Assembly (NCBI GenBank): GCA_030672545.1
Contig: DAOVGF010000034.1
Span: forward strand, 1-31,682
DNA length: 31,682 bases
From: Candidatus Aerophobota bacterium
GTDB lineage: Bacteria; Aerophobota; Aerophobia; Aerophobales; Aerophobaceae
Direction of reading: 5' to 3'
The translations under genes and the position numbers were made by a program. Positions 30,748 to 31,682 of this stretch are shown here, in pieces. The notes beneath the pieces are model-generated. The model was not told where the DNA came from. It did no database searches and worked only from the letters and a program-made list of their open reading frames with translations. Each line of letters starts with the position of its first letter. The stretch's first letter is position 1.

Positions 30748-31682
30748 ATGGCGCGAGAGAAATTTGTCAGAACTAAACCCCATGTTAACATCGGGACAAT
30801 AGGCCATGTTGATCATGGAAAGACCACTCTGACAGCGGCTATAACTCAACTATTGGCTAAAAAGAACCTGGCGACTCCTAAAACTCTGGACGAAATTGAT
30901 AATGCCCCAGAGGAAAAGGAAAGAGGTTTGACTATCGCTATTGCTCACATAGAGTACCAAACTGATAAGAGACACTACGCCCATATAGACTGTCCGGGAC
31001 ATGCTGACTATATCAAAAATATGATAACCGGGGCAGCCCAAATGGATGGCGCTATTTTGGTGGTCTCGGCCGCTGACGGTGCTATGCCGCAAACTCGGGA
31101 ACATATTCTTTTGGCCCGCCAGGTTAACGTACCGGCTATTGTGGTATTCTTGAATAAGACAGATCAGTTAGATGACCCGGAGCTTCTCGAACTGGTGGAA
31201 TTAGAGATAAGGGAACTACTTTCCAATTATGAATTTCCCGGAGATGAAATTCCTGTAGTTGCTGGTTCCGCCCTGCAGTGTCTTCAGTGCCTCTGTGGGA
31301 AAGAGGACTGTCCCAAGTGTGGTCCAATTTGGAAATTACTGGAGGCTGTAGATAACCATATTCCTATTCCAGTAAGAGATGTTGATAAGCCATTTCTCCT
31401 GGCTATTGAGGATATTTTTTCCATAACCGGAAGAGGTACTGTGGTTACAGGAAGAGTAGAGAGAGGGAAGATTAAGATAGGCGACCCCGTAGAGATAGTA
31501 GGGATGAATTCTGATACTAGGAAAACAGTGGCTACCGGACTGGAGATGTTTCGCAAGACCCTTGATGAAGTGCAGGCCGGAGACAACATTGGGGTTCTCT
31601 TGCGGGGTGTGGATAAAACTGAGGTGGAGAGAGGCCAGGTGCTGGCGGTTCCCGGAAGTATTACTCCCCATACTAAGTTTGA
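30748..31682 (+). CDS. tuf: Elongation factor Tu (3' truncated by window end)
   Basis: GTPase that brings aminoacyl-tRNA to the ribosome. The first ~311 residues are present and open to the window edge. G1 is GHVDHGKT, switch I has ERGLTIAIAHIEYQT, G3 DCPGH, G4 NKTD, G5 SAL; domain 2 begins near FLLAIEDIFSITGRGTVVTGRVERG. Between G5 and domain 2 there is a cysteine-rich insert with five cysteines at residues 178, 181, 183, 188 and 191 (two C-x-x-C pairs). AAGGAGG is seven bases before the ATG. It probably begins a translation-related cluster that continues outside the window. Confidence 0.97.
   Translation, partial: MAREKFVRTKPHVNIGTIGHVDHGKTTLTAAITQLLAKKNLATPKTLDEIDNAPEEKERGLTIAIAHIEYQTDKRHYAHIDCPGHADYIKNMITGAAQMDGAILVVSAADGAMPQTREHILLARQVNVPAIVVFLNKTDQLDDPELLELVELEIRELLSNYEFPGDEIPVVAGSALQCLQCLCGKEDCPKCGPIWKLLEAVDNHIPIPVRDVDKPFLLAIEDIFSITGRGTVVTGRVERGKIKIGDPVEIVGMNSDTRKTVATGLEMFRKTLDEVQAGDNIGVLLRGVDKTEVERGQVLAVPGSITPHTKF

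Overview
The window is 31.7 kb of ordinary bacterial chromosome, AT-leaning by eye, with dense operons and several intergenic stretches carrying palindromic repeats. A beta-barrel protein with a signal peptide (UPF0164/PorV-like) implies an outer membrane. An archaeal/V-type ATPase pair, pyruvate phosphate dikinase, a type I GAPDH-PGK-TPI-SecG operon, an SPL-family radical SAM protein and a secreted protein with a FlgD-type Ig domain fit an anaerobic diderm from one of the uncultured candidate phyla (Omnitrophota- or Aerophobota-like is my guess, low confidence). No rRNA gene is present, so the phylum cannot be fixed from this sequence.

Layout: (1) 1-1327, the 3' part of a secreted Ig-domain protein. 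(2) 1940-4257, panD, def, a stand-alone AsnC/Lrp-type ligand domain, tRNA-Gln and thiL. (3) 4378-9132, a glycolytic operon behind a near-consensus promoter and a ~320-nt leader: gap, pgk, tpiA, secG, then an M42 aminopeptidase. (4) 9144-12244, minus strand: PorV-like protein, trxB and a family 2 glycosyltransferase. (5) 12231-14398, plus strand: a ParB-like protein translationally coupled to an SPL-like radical SAM protein, the least understood module here. (6) 24614 down to 14368, minus strand: an eleven-gene tightly packed run (proA, tsaC-ywlE fusion, dCMP deaminase, V-ATPase subunits H and I, iron alcohol dehydrogenase, xseA, xseB, DUF212, nadK, ABC-2 permease). (7) 24812-27154, hflK, hflC and a small membrane-anchored protein. 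(8) 27745-31682, ppdK, tRNA-Tyr, tRNA-Thr and the start of tuf.

Functionally, PPDK with GAPDH, PGK and TPI gives a reversible lower glycolytic/gluconeogenic route. PanD, ThiL and NadK supply cofactors. The V-ATPase genes here are only the stalk/stator part, so the rest must lie elsewhere if the enzyme is functional.

The most notable non-coding feature is a composite repeat of about 200 nt in three near-complete copies (1721-1927, 4459-4714, 27204-27398), with partial or minimal relatives at 1386, 11190, 18193 and 24750. It has a conserved leader, a set of palindromes whose stem sequences differ between copies while base pairing is kept, and a conserved tail, and several copies lie just upstream of genes. 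Six of the seven promoters I could identify share a 16-bp spacer. One, with perfect consensus hexamers, points antisense into the glycosyltransferase gene.
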